Source: Terriglobia bacterium (GTDB taxonomy: Bacteria > Acidobacteriota > Terriglobia > Terriglobales > Acidobacteriaceae). Taken from it: a stretch of 64,000 nucleotides of DNA. A program made the translations under genes and the position numbers. Numbering within the stretch: the stretch's first letter is position 1; each line of letters starts with the position of its first letter. A model generated the notes under the pieces. It did no database searches. It saw nothing but the letters and a program-made list of their open reading frames with translations, and was not told the DNA's origin. Location: positions 1-64,000 of the forward strand of contig JAIQGL010000008.1 of the NCBI GenBank assembly GCA_020072585.1, given 5' to 3'. This document shows, piece after piece, positions 36,215 through 45,114 of the stretch.

Positions 36215-36931
36215 ATGAAATCCAGTTTCCCCGGCTTCTCCCCAGACGCTCTCTCTTTTCTCCGCGCTCTCAAGCGCAATAACCGCCGCGAGTGGTTCCA
36301 GCCACGCAAAGAAAAATACGAAGCGCTGATCAAGGCACCCATGCTGGAGATGGTGGCTGCGCTGAATGAAGAGCTGGCCCGCTTTGCTCCGGACTATGTA
36401 ACGCCGCCGGAAAAAGCCGTGTACCGCATTTATCGTGACACGCGCTTCTCGCCTGATAAAACACCTTACAAGACGCACATCGCCGCTATCTTCCCGCGCC
36501 ATAGCGCAGTGAAACGTGAGGGCGCTGTGTTTTATCTCCACTTCACTGAGAAAGAGGTTCTGGCATTTGCCGGCGTCTATTCACCGGACCGCGATGAGCT
36601 TCTGGCCTACCGCACTCTGCTGCAGGAACATCACAGCGAGTTCCGTGAGATCCTGGGCAACAAGGCATTGTGCAAAACGGTCGGCGCATTACAAGGCGAA
36701 CAGTTGAGCCGCATGCCGAAAGGATTCCCTGTGGACCATCCTGCGGAAGGCCTGCTCCGGCAGAAGCAGTGGTATCTGGAGTCAATGCTTGACATCAAGC
36801 TGCTGACTTCGTCAAAGCTGGTACCGGAGCTGGCCAGGCGCTTCGCACTGATGGCGCCTATGGTCGAATTCCTCAACCGGCCGTTCACGCAAAAACCCAG
36901 GCCCAAGAAGATGCTATTCATGGGCTTTTGA
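36215..36931 (+). CDS. DUF2461 (TIGR02453) family protein
   Basis: The 238-residue protein matches DUF2461, a widespread family of unknown function: FLRALKRNNRREWFQPRKEKYE near 12-33, YRIYRDTRFSPDKTPYKTHIAA near 70-92, and FAGVYSPDRDELLAYR near 115. ATG 36215 is chosen; the frame's earlier start lies inside the palindromic repeat. TAAGG from the repeat's right end lies 12 nt upstream and may serve as ribosome-binding site. Confidence 0.9.
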   Translation: MKSSFPGFSPDALSFLRALKRNNRREWFQPRKEKYEALIKAPMLEMVAALNEELARFAPDYVTPPEKAVYRIYRDTRFSPDKTPYKTHIAAIFPRHSAVKREGAVFYLHFTEKEVLAFAGVYSPDRDELLAYRTLLQEHHSEFREILGNKALCKTVGALQGEQLSRMPKGFPVDHPAEGLLRQKQWYLESMLDIKLLTSSKLVPELARRFALMAPMVEFLNRPFTQKPRPKKMLFMGF

Positions 36932-36970
36932 TAAGAAGTTACGAACCGCCTGGCTAGGTCCCCAGGCTGT

Positions 36971-37888
36971 TTATTGGAAAAACTCACCCATCGAATTCGC
37001 AATGGCTGAAGCTCCGGGCATATCCCCCACCCGCAGCAACTGCAAAATCGTACGCAGCACGGACTGATGCTGATACACGGTACTGGAGCGAAAAGCGGCC
37101 TTCACATGTGGTCCAACCAGGACGGTCATTACCTGTCCGCCGCCATTGGTCACGTCCGTGTCCACGGACTCGTCAAAGGTGATGATGAGCACGCTGTTGC
37201 CGAAATTTGGACTCTTGATGAGCGGATCGATGTTCGCTTTCAGCCAGTTGTCGGCCGCGGCGAGCTTCTGATCGTCAGTGCAGGTCACGGCCCCCCCGGG
37301 ACAGTCATGCGCATCGTTTTGTGAGTCTGGCACAAGGTATACAAAATTGGCGAGCGATCCGGCGGCAAGGTCAGCCCCGAACTGCGTGAACGGGACCATG
37401 TTGGCCGCCTGTGTCGCGGACCCCGTAACGTCACTTAAATAGGCGAACGGATTATGGCGCTTTAGATACGTACCGGTGCTCGGTCCGGTATACCCGGTGG
37501 AGGGCAGGCTCTCAACGTATGCCTTCCATGATTTGTTCGCACTGTTGAGTGCCCGGACAATATTGTCATCGGTGATCGTTCCGGAAAAATTGTCGTCGAA
37601 GGTCTCAAGGTTGCCCGTGGTCATCATAAAGTAATTCGGGATGGACGGGTGGGCGTTAGCAAAGTAGTTCGCTGCCAGGCTGTGCGCGGAAGCCAGCGAG
37701 TTTAGGTACGGCATTACCGGGTTCCCTATCACCTGGCCGAAACTGTGGTTCTCCAATACGACCAGAAAAACATGGTCCACTGTGGCTGCCGGGGGAGGTG
37801 GCTGCGTTGTAACACGGTTTGACACGCCACCGCAGCCGGTGAAAACGAGCGCGGATATCATTAGTGCTGTGAAAAGAGTCCGTTTCAT
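36971..37888 (-). CDS. Phosphoesterase-family lipoprotein (phospholipase C/acid phosphatase-like)
   Basis: The 305-residue protein has a lipobox (ALVFTGC), so it is probably anchored to the outer membrane. The body matches the phosphoesterase family of phospholipase C and acid phosphatases: VFLVVLENHSFGQV near 41, HPSIPNYFMMTTG near 81, and the metal-binding LIITFDESVDTDVTNGGG near 232. It likely removes phosphate from external substrates. AGGACAGGA precedes the ATG. Confidence 0.85.
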   Translation of the reverse strand: MKRTLFTALMISALVFTGCGGVSNRVTTQPPPPAATVDHVFLVVLENHSFGQVIGNPVMPYLNSLASAHSLAANYFANAHPSIPNYFMMTTGNLETFDDNFSGTITDDNIVRALNSANKSWKAYVESLPSTGYTGPSTGTYLKRHNPFAYLSDVTGSATQAANMVPFTQFGADLAAGSLANFVYLVPDSQNDAHDCPGGAVTCTDDQKLAAADNWLKANIDPLIKSPNFGNSVLIITFDESVDTDVTNGGGQVMTVLVGPHVKAAFRSSTVYQHQSVLRTILQLLRVGDMPGASAIANSMGEFFQ

Positions 37889-37996
37889 TCCTGTCCTTGA
37901 ACACTACTATTTGACCGGGTTAGATGCGCCTATGCCGCCCGGCGTGGCCACAGCCTAGCCAGACGACGGGTTTCAGGGCAAAATATCTCTCTAACT

Positions 37997-39247
37997 ATGC
38001 AACGTCTTGTTTTGTTTGTGGTTTGTCTGTTCCCTGCCCTGGCTGGCGCTGCCGATCATTTCAATCTGGCCCGCGTCCTGGTGACCGGCTCAGAACGCTA
38101 TCATGAGGACGATCTGGTGCGGGCCACTGGTCTTACCGTTAATACGCAAGTCACCTCAGATGATCTGCAAAATGCCGCCAACCGGCTGGGGAACAGCGGC
38201 GCTTTCTCTTCTGTACAATTTCTTTTTAAACCCGCGATCGGCTCTAAAGGGGTAGAAGCTGACTTTCAGGTGGCTGACGGAGAGAAGTTTCTCCCGGCTG
38301 TGTTTGAAAACTTTGTCTGGTTCAATGAACGCGATCTGGAGGAAGCCGTGCATCAGGCCGTCCCTCTGTATAACGGCCAACTGCCTACTTCCGGCAGTAT
38401 GTCGGACGAAGTTTCGGCGGCACTCGCAAATCTCCTTGCTTCCAAAAACTTGCCCAGCGAGATTTCTTACATGCTTTCCGCCGAGTTCGGACAGCTCCCT
38501 ACTGCATACAAATTCCGTGTGGCCAACGCCAGTCTGCAGATTCGCGACGTCATTCTTACCGGCGCAAGCCACATGCTGCCGGAAGAACTGGCAAAGTCAG
38601 TTACTCCTCTAAAAGGCACGACCTATCTGCGCAGTGACGTGGCGATCGTGCTACAGAAGAACCTCCTTCCGATCTACCGGCAGCACGGGTACCTCAAATG
38701 CGCCATCTCTGAAATCAAACCCAGGGTGGAAGACAAAAACCTGGTAACAGTAGAGGTCTCTCTCAATGAGGGCGATCAATATCGGCTCGCCGGTTACACC
38801 TGGTCAGGAAATACGCTCATTCCCAGCGACGAGCTCTCCAAGCACATCACACTCAAAGCCGGGGAACCCGTGAATGCGCCCCAGCTGGACCGCGAGCTCG
38901 CCCAGGTGCGCAAACTATTTGGTAAATTTGGGCGTGAAGGCGTGACAATCAATCCAGCCCCAACTTTTAGCGCCAATACCGTCACATATGAATTTGTGGT
39001 CAAAGAGGGCGATCTGTATCACATGGGTAAGCTGGAAATTGAGGGTGTGGAGCCAGAGCAGGCGCGCAAACTGGCACAAGGCTGGAAACTGGGAGAAGGG
39101 GAGCCCTATGACGCCACGTACGTGCAACAGTTCCTGGCCCACACTCTACTGAAAGTACCCGGCCACAAATGGACCTGGATGACTTTTGAACAGATCGATG
39201 ACACGCTAAAGACCGTCAATATGCGGCTCCAGGTGAAAATTGAGTAG
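37997..39247 (+). CDS. POTRA-repeat protein without beta barrel
   Basis: The 416-residue protein has a signal peptide (about 1-18) and then what looks like five POTRA domains (near 20-92, 95-175, 178-255, 258-335 and 338-415), for example IRDVILTGASHMLPEELAKSV and YRLAGYTWSGNTLIPSDELSKHI. In BamA/TamA proteins such domains are followed by a 16-strand barrel; here the protein stops after the POTRAs. It may be a periplasmic partner in outer-membrane assembly, or the front part of a split gene. The next gene encodes a tiny membrane protein, not a barrel. Confidence 0.75.
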   Translation: MQRLVLFVVCLFPALAGAADHFNLARVLVTGSERYHEDDLVRATGLTVNTQVTSDDLQNAANRLGNSGAFSSVQFLFKPAIGSKGVEADFQVADGEKFLPAVFENFVWFNERDLEEAVHQAVPLYNGQLPTSGSMSDEVSAALANLLASKNLPSEISYMLSAEFGQLPTAYKFRVANASLQIRDVILTGASHMLPEELAKSVTPLKGTTYLRSDVAIVLQKNLLPIYRQHGYLKCAISEIKPRVEDKNLVTVEVSLNEGDQYRLAGYTWSGNTLIPSDELSKHITLKAGEPVNAPQLDRELAQVRKLFGKFGREGVTINPAPTFSANTVTYEFVVKEGDLYHMGKLEIEGVEPEQARKLAQGWKLGEGEPYDATYVQQFLAHTLLKVPGHKWTWMTFEQIDDTLKTVNMRLQVKIE

Positions 39248-39347
39248 GCTGATCCGAATTCGAGTCAACTCGCCGCTGGCAAATTCCATCCTAAGAGCAT
39301 GGAGTTTGCGCAGGACTGACCGGCGCAGCTCGGGGACCAGGAAAATC

Positions 39348-39530
39348 ATGTTTACCGTACTTGTGTTACTCGTTCTTTGGATTCTTAGCATGTACTTCTA
39401 TCTTCCGCTGCCCATTGTTGTGCTCTTGTTCGCCGCACTGGCTTCCGGAGCCAGCGTGACCATTTGGACCGCCTGGATCAACCACAAACAGCGCCTGGCG
39501 CGTGTTGGCGAGCGGGATACAAACCTCTAA
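39348..39530 (+). CDS. Small two-helix membrane protein
   Basis: The 60-residue protein is two hydrophobic helices (about 2-17 and 20-42) with a charged tail (HKQRLARVGERDTNL). The layout recalls small DUF4229-like proteins. The frame opens at 39240, but ATG 39348 with AGGA 6 nt upstream removes a non-membrane N-terminal stretch. Function unknown. Confidence 0.6.
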   Translation: MFTVLVLLVLWILSMYFYLPLPIVVLLFAALASGASVTIWTAWINHKQRLARVGERDTNL

Positions 39531-39560
39531 TTACCGGCCCTGCCTGGAGCAAAAAAGCGG

Positions 39561-39566
39561 TAGACT
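39561..39566 (+). promoter_or_regulatory. -10 box (TAGACT) of a probable leaderless transcript
   Basis: TAGACT ends 5 nt before ATG 39572, with no room for a ribosome-binding site. It suggests a transcript that begins at or next to the start codon. Confidence 0.35.
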
Positions 39567-39571
39567 TGCTC

Positions 39572-40171
39572 ATGAAGTTTCTGGGCAACGTTTTGTTTCT
39601 GGCCGCGTGCGTGGCAGCGGCGCAATCACCACAGGCCAATCAGCCAGTGGCTGCATCGCCTGTACCTGTTGAGATGGCACAGCTGGCGGTAACAGTAAAG
39701 CAGCAGTTTGGTGATACCTTCTCGATTCCAGCAAAATTTACCACACCGGTAATCACCGCCGACTTTGACGGTGACGGCGTGGAAGATGTGGCTATTGTTG
39801 CCAACAGCAAAGATCCTCTGCCCGATTCCTACGCATTTAAATACGAGGTGGCCGATCCTTATCACGCCTATTTTGGCTTCGGCGATCCACGGCTTACTTC
39901 TTCTTTTCGAGCAGATCCCGAACATACCCATCATCTGCTGGTAATTTTTGGCAGCGGCAAAGAAGCATGGCGCTCTGTAACGCCCAAAGGAAAGTTCGTT
40001 CTGGTCAACGTTCCATTTGATTCGGTCGAAGTCGGGCGCATGCTGCTCAGCAAGAAGAAACCGCCAATCTTCGTCATCAAGGCTCTGGAAGCCCAGGTAA
40101 TGGATTCAGCCATCTGGTGGGACGTCAAGAAAAAACGCTGGCGCTGGGAGCCGGGCGATACTGTTCAGTAA
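39572..40171 (+). CDS. Exported hypothetical with FG-GAP-like calcium motif
   Basis: The 199-residue protein has a signal peptide (KFLGNVLFLAACVAAAQS). Near residue 65 it carries ADFDGDGVEDVAIVAN, the DxDxDG calcium loop of FG-GAP/VCBS repeats, in a single copy. The remainder (YHAYFGFGDPRL, WWDVKKKRWRWEPGD) is unfamiliar. Presumably periplasmic or surface-exposed. The earlier in-frame start at 39464 lacks a signal sequence. Confidence 0.65.
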   Translation: MKFLGNVLFLAACVAAAQSPQANQPVAASPVPVEMAQLAVTVKQQFGDTFSIPAKFTTPVITADFDGDGVEDVAIVANSKDPLPDSYAFKYEVADPYHAYFGFGDPRLTSSFRADPEHTHHLLVIFGSGKEAWRSVTPKGKFVLVNVPFDSVEVGRMLLSKKKPPIFVIKALEAQVMDSAIWWDVKKKRWRWEPGDTVQ

Positions 40172-40172
40172 T

Positions 40173-40256
40173 GTCGCTTCGCTCCACACCGCCCAACGTC
40201 GATTTCCCAAAAGATGCCGATAGGTCCTGATGCGGCGGCTCGGCACGCTAGTCGGC
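40173..40256. repeat. Dispersed repeat E, copy 2
   Basis: The segment starts GTCGCTTCGCTCCA (40173-40186) and ends CACGCTAGTC (40244-40253), the same end sequences and order as at 19457-19519. The interiors differ in length and sequence. It fills the gap between two convergent genes. Confidence 0.5.
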
Positions 40257-40284
40257 CTCGCCGTTAACTTCATTATGGCCTTAA

Positions 40285-43200
40285 TCAATCTTGTTCGTCG
40301 TCTTCTCCACTCGCTGTTGCAGGTGTTGTCCCCTGCGTGACTGCTGATCTGCCTGCATCCAGATGGTCGTAATTCATGACGGCGTTAAAAATCAGGAAGA
40401 AGCTGCCCATGGTTTCATTGCGCCACATCGGGTTGTTGGCGAAGAGAACAACGTGTCCCTTGCCGTGCGGAACATCGACAACCGCAGGCTTCTCCGCGAT
40501 CTCATTGCCGCCGGTAATCATGCCGCTCAGCAGCAATTCTTTCTCCGCTGCGAAGCGGAGCACCACGCGCGGCTGCTGGTCTTTGGGTGGAAGCGCCCAG
40601 CGTGCCGCCTCAGTCTGATCTTCCGGAACATACAGCTCCTGATCGTGAGGGCTGCGTTTCACTGGCTTTTCCGGCGCCGTATATTTCCGGCCCTGAATCA
40701 CATCTGGATCGCTAGCAGAGCCGCGTCCGCTGGAACGCGCGCCTGGGGCTTGTTCCGCGCCGCCTCCGCCGCCTGGACCACCACCGAAACCGCCCACGGT
40801 AATCACCGGGCCCTGGCGGAAATAGATGTAGAGCTTGTCGTCATATCCATACGTGATCGGGCTTTTCTTGTCGTCGATGCTTGAGAGCACCACGCTGCCG
40901 GGCGCCTGCATGGCGCGGGCATCGGCTACGTTGACCATCTCCGTCATTCCACCTGCAACGGGAAGTGAAGCACTGGTCTGGATGGCAATAAGCAGCCCTC
41001 CTTCACGCACAAATCGCTCAAGATTGCCCAGCCCCTGGTAGCCGAGACCGCCACGAATATCTTCCGTGGAGTCGAGACCGGGAGCCGTAAAGTTGGGCGT
41101 ATCCTCGCTGTTCTTCCACGGCAGAGGATTGCCACGCATGGGCAGTCCGCGCAGCATCGCGCTCAGGCTAGCCGGTCCGCCGCCGCCCATCGGCGGCAGA
41201 ATAATCACATCAAGTTTCTCCCTGAGGTTCTGCGTCTCACGCAGCCATGTATCGGCAACATAGCTGTACGGCACTTTCTGTTCTTCAAATGCCACGCGGA
41301 ACCAGCCGTCATTCTGCGTGTTCTGCCAGTTATGCACGATCCCCACGCGTGGCGCTGCCAGTGCATGCGTCGCAACTTTCACGTCCGCGCCGGTCGCGTG
41401 GACTTTCAGTCCCAGCTCTTTCGCGGCCTTTTCCAGTTGCGCGCGATCCGCATCCTTCAACACAAACGTCCCCGCCTTAAACTTGATTCCGTCAGCTTCA
41501 AAGGCGTCCTCCGCGGCTTCCATGGGTGTGCTGGCCATGCGGAAGCGCAGAGTAGCCAGAGTATTGTCAGTGTTGTGCTGGATCAAAAAGGTCTTGCCGG
41601 TGCCATCAATCGCGCCAGCAGGCTCAATCTTGCTGACTTTCTGCATGGGCGTATTAAGGATCTCGGGTTCCACAGCACGAATAGTTTTCACGTTGCGCAA
41701 CGCGCCCAGCGTCCAGCCTGTATCATCATAGGAGCGAGGATCTCTGGAGCTGTAATACTGCGTGTCCAGCACCATGTCCGCTAGCCGGCTATAAGGCTGG
41801 TCCATTCGAACGACATAGCTCCCAGCAGGTATCACGGTTTCCGCCGGCTTTTTGTCTTCCTTCACGGCGTCTGACTTTTCAGATTGCCCGGCTCTGGCGC
41901 CAGCCGCTCTGCCTGAGGTTTCCCGTACACTTTCCGCTGCGGCGGGCAGGCGGATTTCTTTTTCTGTCCTGTGAACTTCCACACCCTGCACCTGTAACAG
42001 AGTCAGGATGCGGGCCTGCTCGCCAGGCCGTGGATCGTCAGCCGGAAAAACCCATGCCGCCGGGCCTTCTGTGCGCGCTTTTTCTACCGCGCGCTTGCTC
42101 TTAAGATAAAAGTTGTTGAGAAACTTCTGCCCGTTGCTGGCAAGATTGTGCATGCCAAAGAGAATTGCGCTCTCCTGCATGTTGATGTTATTGCGTGCTG
42201 ACCACTTCACCTTCTCCAGCGGAGGATTGGGGCGGTACCATTCACGGCTGGTGTCCGGCGGACGCAGCGTGCGGACGCGCGTATCCGCGCCGCCATTGCC
42301 GAACGTCTCATAGAATCGGCCGATGGAGTTGTGATTGTTCGCAATGGAGAGAAGATAGTTCGGCGCCCATCCGTCATAAAAACCGTGCGTCCATACGCCG
42401 ATCACGCCGCGCTTGGTCATCTCTTCAATCTCGTAATAAGCCATCTCCTGCCACTCGCTGATCACAATTGGATCAAGCCACGCATTGTACGGCCCGGTGC
42501 CAGTCATGATGTAGAGATAGGGCACGGACTCATGCAGATCATGCATCACCGTGGGGTGCCAGTCCAAAAAGGTCCTGATCATGTTGCGTGAGAGCGCGAG
42601 GCTGACGCCCAGATTGTCGCGGTTATTGTCATGCGCAACGTAATGCCCCCACCAGACCAGTGGGTATGGCGGCTGGTCAGGATGCTTCTTGTGCTGCATG
42701 TATATATCGACCATGCGGTCGTGTCCATCCACTTCGACAATGGGCGTAATCAGCACAATGGCGTCTTTCCGGATCTTCTGGATGAACGGCGTGTCTTCAA
42801 CCGCAAGCCGGTATGCCAGTTCCATCAACATCTCCGGCGCCCCCGTCTCGGGCGAGTGGATGCTGCCATCAGCCCAGTAGATCGGCTTGCCCTCGGCAAT
42901 CAGTTTCTGCGCATCAGCCTCGCTCAGGCTGCGCGGATCAGCCAGCCGCGCCGTGATCTCTTTGTAACGGTCAAGCTTGGAAAGATTGGCTTCGTCACTG
43001 ACGGCCACCACCAGCATCTCCCGCCCTTCTTCTGACTTGCCGATGCTCCACAACTTTACCCGCGGGCTTTTGCCGGCGAGAAGGCGCATGTAGTCATTGA
43101 TCTGTTTCGTGTAATCCAACACATTTGGTGCGCCGACAATGTGATGGAGAAAGCTGTCCGGCGCGGGAACACAGGAACTCAGGGGAAGATGGTCCACCAG

Positions 43201-43350
43201 TTCTGTCGAAAAGACCGGCTCGGTGGTGAATTCCTTGATCTTCTTAGTGTATTCCGTATGGTCAGTAATGGTACAAGGCGTGGATTGACCAAAGCTGGCG
43301 GAAACAAACAGCAACAGACAGAGCACAGCACCTAACAGGCTGCGGTTCAT
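40285..43350 (-). CDS. Large M14-family zinc carboxypeptidase
   Basis: The 1021-residue exported peptidase has a signal peptide and an N-terminal M14 domain: zinc ligands in DGSIHSPETG near 150 (HxxE) and a downstream histidine in HDLHESVPYLY near 250. The long C-terminal part (about 440-1021) contains a Rossmann-like region and a Gly-rich stretch (FGGGPGGGGGAEQ), as in large acidobacterial M14 proteins. It likely digests external peptides. ATG 43350 with GAGGTG upstream is preferred over 43368. Confidence 0.88.
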   Translation of the reverse strand: MNRSLLGAVLCLLLFVSASFGQSTPCTITDHTEYTKKIKEFTTEPVFSTELVDHLPLSSCVPAPDSFLHHIVGAPNVLDYTKQINDYMRLLAGKSPRVKLWSIGKSEEGREMLVVAVSDEANLSKLDRYKEITARLADPRSLSEADAQKLIAEGKPIYWADGSIHSPETGAPEMLMELAYRLAVEDTPFIQKIRKDAIVLITPIVEVDGHDRMVDIYMQHKKHPDQPPYPLVWWGHYVAHDNNRDNLGVSLALSRNMIRTFLDWHPTVMHDLHESVPYLYIMTGTGPYNAWLDPIVISEWQEMAYYEIEEMTKRGVIGVWTHGFYDGWAPNYLLSIANNHNSIGRFYETFGNGGADTRVRTLRPPDTSREWYRPNPPLEKVKWSARNNINMQESAILFGMHNLASNGQKFLNNFYLKSKRAVEKARTEGPAAWVFPADDPRPGEQARILTLLQVQGVEVHRTEKEIRLPAAAESVRETSGRAAGARAGQSEKSDAVKEDKKPAETVIPAGSYVVRMDQPYSRLADMVLDTQYYSSRDPRSYDDTGWTLGALRNVKTIRAVEPEILNTPMQKVSKIEPAGAIDGTGKTFLIQHNTDNTLATLRFRMASTPMEAAEDAFEADGIKFKAGTFVLKDADRAQLEKAAKELGLKVHATGADVKVATHALAAPRVGIVHNWQNTQNDGWFRVAFEEQKVPYSYVADTWLRETQNLREKLDVIILPPMGGGGPASLSAMLRGLPMRGNPLPWKNSEDTPNFTAPGLDSTEDIRGGLGYQGLGNLERFVREGGLLIAIQTSASLPVAGGMTEMVNVADARAMQAPGSVVLSSIDDKKSPITYGYDDKLYIYFRQGPVITVGGFGGGPGGGGGAEQAPGARSSGRGSASDPDVIQGRKYTAPEKPVKRSPHDQELYVPEDQTEAARWALPPKDQQPRVVLRFAAEKELLLSGMITGGNEIAEKPAVVDVPHGKGHVVLFANNPMWRNETMGSFFLIFNAVMNYDHLDAGRSAVTQGTTPATASGEDDEQD

Positions 43351-43482
43351 GGAGCACCTCAGAGGCAAAAGAGTAAGCGGGCGATTATAAGCGACCAGCC
43401 GCTATCCTGGCAGCAAGAATTCGCGCAAGTTTGCGCTTGAAAGCCGCCGCTGTGCCCTAAGGTGAATACGATCAACGATAGG

Positions 43483-43555
43483 AAAAAATTGCCGGCCGTC
43501 CCAAATAAGAATTTATAAAAATATGAAGTTGGATGCGGCCGGCGTTTTTATTTTT
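43483..43555. terminator. Bidirectional stem with T-runs
   Basis: GCCGGCCG (43491-43498) pairs perfectly with CGGCCGGC (43536-43543), with an AT-rich 37-nt loop. On the minus strand the stem is followed by T6, terminating the papain-like gene at 43566. On the plus strand it is followed by TTTTTATTTTT. The long loop is unusual for a terminator. Confidence 0.55.
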
Positions 43556-43565
43556 GCGCCTGGCC

Positions 43566-44903
43566 TTAAGCAGCAGATTCGAAGGCCATGAGCCCCACAT
43601 CAACAGTCACCGCCGTATAACCAGGGGCGGTCACAGCCACAGTGGGAGGTACGTGTTCAACGGTCCATGTGCGAGTTTCAGGATCGAAGACGCGCACAGT
43701 TTTCATCACGAAGGTGTAGGTGAAGGGGACGTTGCTTTGCGCCACTTGCACTCCGTTGACAGAGACCGCCGCATTGACGGGTTGGTGCGTGCTGGCATCC
43801 TGCACCTGCACCGTGTAGCTTCTGGATTGCCCGATAACGACAGGGTACGGCTGAATGGATGCCGTCATCGACGCCAGCTGCACTGCGTAGTCGATTTCCG
43901 GAGTGAAGTCGCCAAACCAGGTGATCAATTCCTGCACCATCCGCCACTGGAACGGACGCGTACCCGGCGTTAACGGGGCCGTCACAGTGAAATTGAACAC
44001 CGCGGAGGAGCCCGGAGGAACAAGCTGAGGAACATCAACTCTGTTGCGGCCCCAGACGGTGTTGTCTTGCGGGTTTTGTGAACCAAGCCGCTGCGGGTTG
44101 GAGCCGGCTGAAGTCCAGGTGGTGATCCCGGTGTTCTTCATGGTGATGCTCACCGGATACGAGTGACCCGCCAGCACAGGTGACGACGGAACGCTCTGGC
44201 CGAGGCAAACGGCCCGCTGCCAGGGCATCACAGCCGAATAGTCATCCAGGTGAAAGAAGCAATTCAATCCTGGGTGGTTGCTCGTCACCGTTGTCGTGTG
44301 CAATGGATCGGCAATACTCAATCTGATGGTCTGGGCATCGTTGTTGGCAAAATTCGGATCGTAAATGTGCAGCGTCAGGTCCGTGCCAACCAGATCGTAC
44401 CCGAACACCACCACCACGTGGTTAAGTCCCAAGTCAATCGGGTTCAGGGATTTAGTCAAGACCAGACCGATCGGGCTGGTATGGCCATTGTCGATGTCGG
44501 CTTGGATCTTCGGCCAGGCCTCATTGATCATCACCCAGGCCCGGCCATGCGGCGCAAGACCAATCTGGCTCAAGTCAGTTTCATGGTCAGGAAGGGCCGG
44601 ATCCATCAGGGCGTAGTACGTCGCAACTGCACCGACAGTCATGCTGTCAAAGAAGCGGGCCACGGTGTACTGAAAGACAGGGTCGTCCGTGGTGGAAGGC
44701 GCCGTTGTAGCGGTCGGCGGCAGCGCGTGCACTTCGGCCAGGTCCCGGGCGACGTAGCACATACCGCCGCACACACCGAGAGCGGTGTCACCGAGGTTGA
44801 TGGGCCCGAAAGGTGTTTGGATGGTCAGCAGCGGAAGATGCGGCCATGCATTGTTGAAATGGAGGGCTGAAGTGGATGGTAAAAAGCCTGGGACAAACGT
44901 CAT
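43566..44903 (-). CDS. Papain-like cysteine peptidase-like protein with NBR1-type FW domain
   Basis: The 445-residue protein has no signal peptide. Residues 35-220 look like a papain-fold cysteine peptidase: Cys45/Cys49 in GVCGGMCYVA, His162 in NHVVVVFGYD and Asp182 in IYDPNF. Residues about 247-340 match the four-tryptophan (FW, Ig-like 'next to BRCA1') domain, with Trp263, 284, 320 and 329. A third strand-rich domain ends the protein. The pairing suggests a peptidase guided by a binding domain, but no substrate can be named. GAGGT precedes the ATG. Confidence 0.65.
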   Translation of the reverse strand: MTFVPGFLPSTSALHFNNAWPHLPLLTIQTPFGPINLGDTALGVCGGMCYVARDLAEVHALPPTATTAPSTTDDPVFQYTVARFFDSMTVGAVATYYALMDPALPDHETDLSQIGLAPHGRAWVMINEAWPKIQADIDNGHTSPIGLVLTKSLNPIDLGLNHVVVVFGYDLVGTDLTLHIYDPNFANNDAQTIRLSIADPLHTTTVTSNHPGLNCFFHLDDYSAVMPWQRAVCLGQSVPSSPVLAGHSYPVSITMKNTGITTWTSAGSNPQRLGSQNPQDNTVWGRNRVDVPQLVPPGSSAVFNFTVTAPLTPGTRPFQWRMVQELITWFGDFTPEIDYAVQLASMTASIQPYPVVIGQSRSYTVQVQDASTHQPVNAAVSVNGVQVAQSNVPFTYTFVMKTVRVFDPETRTWTVEHVPPTVAVTAPGYTAVTVDVGLMAFESAA

Positions 44904-45101
44904 TGTAAGAACCTCATTCTACAGTTTCAGAAGGAAGTCAACTTTCAGGTAGGAATCCAGAGCTATGAGAGCATGAATCTTTGATGAAGAGCTGAATCTT
45001 AACTTCTCACAAATATAGTGACGATGAATCCGCCAGCGTTTCATTCCAGCTTTCTTTTTTTGCATTGCACGAGTACCGTGGGCGGGCCAGCTCCAGGCGG
45101 A

Positions 45102-45107
45102 TATAAT
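45102..45107 (+). promoter_or_regulatory. -10 box (TATAAT) of a probable leaderless transcript
   Basis: A perfect TATAAT ends 7 nt before ATG 45115. A start point 7 nt downstream would coincide with the start codon, and the gap (CCTTCCC) has no ribosome-binding site. The -35 region is weak. Confidence 0.55.
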
Positions 45108-45114
45108 CCTTCCC

